This document shows, one piece after another, positions 63,176-64,000 of a DNA stretch of 64,000 nucleotides (its first letter is position 1; each line of letters opens with the position of its first letter). The DNA is taken from the IMG/VR virus record IMGVR_UViG_3300021478_000019, positions 1 through 64,000 of that record, one strand, 5' to 3'. Under the pieces are notes generated by a model, which worked only from the letters and a program-made list of their open reading frames with translations, did not search any database and was not told the DNA's origin. The position numbers were made by a program, and so were the translations under genes. The stretch is from a virus.

Positions 63176-63212
63176 GATGTCGATGCTAATGCGGGAGGTC
63201 AACAGTGAAAGT
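63176..63212 (-). promoter_or_regulatory. Leaderless promoter, diverged ACTTGCA copy
   Basis: Minus: CGACTTTCAC, -35 TTTCAC (63205-63210), 16 bp, TAGCAT (63183-63188), 7 nt, ATG at 63175. The -35 overlaps the first codons of the divergent gene at 63205. Confidence 0.62.
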
Positions 63213-63495
63213 CGAAGCCGTTCAATGCGACGCCAAGGGTTGCCCCAATATCGAGGTGCCCGAGGGGGCCGATCTGCCTTACGGCTGGTTGCTGGTGGAT
63301 ATCTACCAGGAGGGTGACGGCAACGTGGTGAACGGTGCCGTCTTTTGCTCCTGGGTCTGCTTGAGCGCCAACAGCCAGGCGCGCACCCCGGCGGCGCCGC
63401 TCAAGCGCAAGCGCCGCACCAGGGCCCAGATCGAGGCCGATGCGTTGGCTGCTACCCACGGCTCTGTCCCTGACCTGGAGATCCCCAGTGCCTGA
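63205..63495 (+). CDS. Cys-containing hypothetical protein
   Basis: 96 residues from GTG after GGGAGG. VQCDAKGCPNIEVPEGADLP then AVFCSWVCLSAN: four Cys as a possible zinc site. A basic segment (LKRKRRTRAQIEADAL) follows. Unknown. Confidence 0.55.
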   Translation: MKVEAVQCDAKGCPNIEVPEGADLPYGWLLVDIYQEGDGNVVNGAVFCSWVCLSANSQARTPAAPLKRKRRTRAQIEADALAATHGSVPDLEIPSA

Positions 63496-63661
63496 CGTAC
63501 CGGACAGCCTGGAGGCGTTCCCTCCGGTGTCTGAGCTAGGCGGCGCCATCGGGCGCACGGCCTCTCCAGCCTGCAAGCAGGGCCAGCATGACCTGTGCCA
63601 GGACGACAGCTGCCAGTGCCGCCATCATGAGCGGCTCTGGTACGACCGCGTCATCTCCTGA
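63488..63661 (+). CDS. Small Cys/His protein
   Basis: 57 residues from GTG at 63488. ACKQGQHDLCQDDSCQCRHH, a dense C/H cluster common in small actinophage proteins. Overlaps neighbours. Confidence 0.55.
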   Translation: MPDVPDSLEAFPPVSELGGAIGRTASPACKQGQHDLCQDDSCQCRHHERLWYDRVIS

Positions 63662-64000
63662 TGCACCAGGAGACCTTCAACCTGGTCTGCGTGATCTTGG
63701 AGGACTCAGCCGGCAAGGACGTCGAGGAGATCGCCGCCACCATCCTGCGAGATCTGGGCTTCCAGGGGGAGGAGATCCTCGACCACCTGGACCCGCCCAA
63801 GGGGATTGGGCGCTGGCTGGAGTCACACGGGCTGTCCCTGGTGGCCACCCATGAGGTGGCCCCACCGCAGGAGTGGGATGAGCTAGAACAAGAGGCCCAC
63901 CTGGAGGAGGCTCGACTTGAGGGGGGGACTCCCAAGGGAGAGATACCGTCACTCCAGGTGGGCGATTACGTAGAGTACAAGACCGCCCCACAGGGTCCGC
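63661..64000 (+). CDS. Hypothetical protein, cut at the window end
   Basis: At least 113 residues, ATG overlapping the upstream TGA, no stop before 64000. Helical N-terminus (GKDVEEIAATILRDLGFQGE) and an acidic middle, then SLQVGDYVEYKTA, the start of a small SH3-like strand. Unknown. Confidence 0.52.
   Translation, partial: MHQETFNLVCVILEDSAGKDVEEIAATILRDLGFQGEEILDHLDPPKGIGRWLESHGLSLVATHEVAPPQEWDELEQEAHLEEARLEGGTPKGEIPSLQVGDYVEYKTAPQGP

Overview
This window reads as part of a large temperate phage of an actinobacterium with a contractile tail (myovirus). The reasons are a tail sheath, tube, tape measure and hub/spike set, a large serine recombinase, high G+C, many leaderless genes preceded by TAnnnT -10 boxes, and a secreted LysM plus resuscitation-factor-like protein. 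Capsid, portal, terminase and DNA polymerase genes were not recognised, so the genome probably extends past both ends; the first and last genes are cut. No tRNA, CRISPR array or insertion sequence was seen.

Layout. (1) 1-15.6 kb, plus strand: tail module, in order sheath, tube, a tail assembly chaperone with a probable +1 frameshift extension, tape measure with a tail lysozyme domain, baseplate proteins, a LysM protein, hub, an OB-fold/collagen spike-fibre, and adhesin-like tail proteins. (2) 15.7-18.4 kb, minus: five tandem proteins sharing an N-terminal (P)LELPAN-like motif, three of which carry IPT/TIG immunoglobulin-like domains; probable virion decoration. (3) 18.5-34.2 kb: alternating blocks of small, mostly unrecognised genes. 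They include several unrelated proteins that share an N-terminal LSxxQF peptide (among them an acetyltransferase and a ParB-like protein), a KTSC protein and a ribbon-helix-helix protein. (4) 34.2-42.8 kb, minus: a secreted barrel-like protein and a long, tightly overlapping operon of small Cys-rich or acidic proteins ending in an ArdC-type antirestriction protein. (5) 43.0-49.8 kb, plus: small genes, then a HARP-like repeat protein, a zinc-finger/low-complexity protein and an SNF2 helicase. (6) 49.9-50.85 kb: about 950 bp without a convincing gene. (7) 50.8-56.3 kb: small genes, exported proteins and a leftward DNA-binding operon that ends next to the recombinase. (8) 56.3-58.5 kb: operator-like palindromes, serine integrase and a partly antisense gene. 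(9) 58.6-64 kb: a candidate small RNA, the secreted LysM/Rpf-like protein, a ParB-like operon, a three-way-junction RNA candidate and further small genes.

The clearest unifying signal is a repeated promoter of about 45 bp: CTAGnnnTGACTTGCA, 16-18 bp, a TAnnnT box, 6-7 nt, then the start codon itself. It drives leaderless transcripts on both strands at about 14 sites, including the ArdC, HARP-like and SNF2 genes, an eight-codon micro-ORF and one apparently non-coding RNA. A second group of leaderless genes has the same -10-to-start geometry but no TTGCA box. The two groups may be separate regulons.
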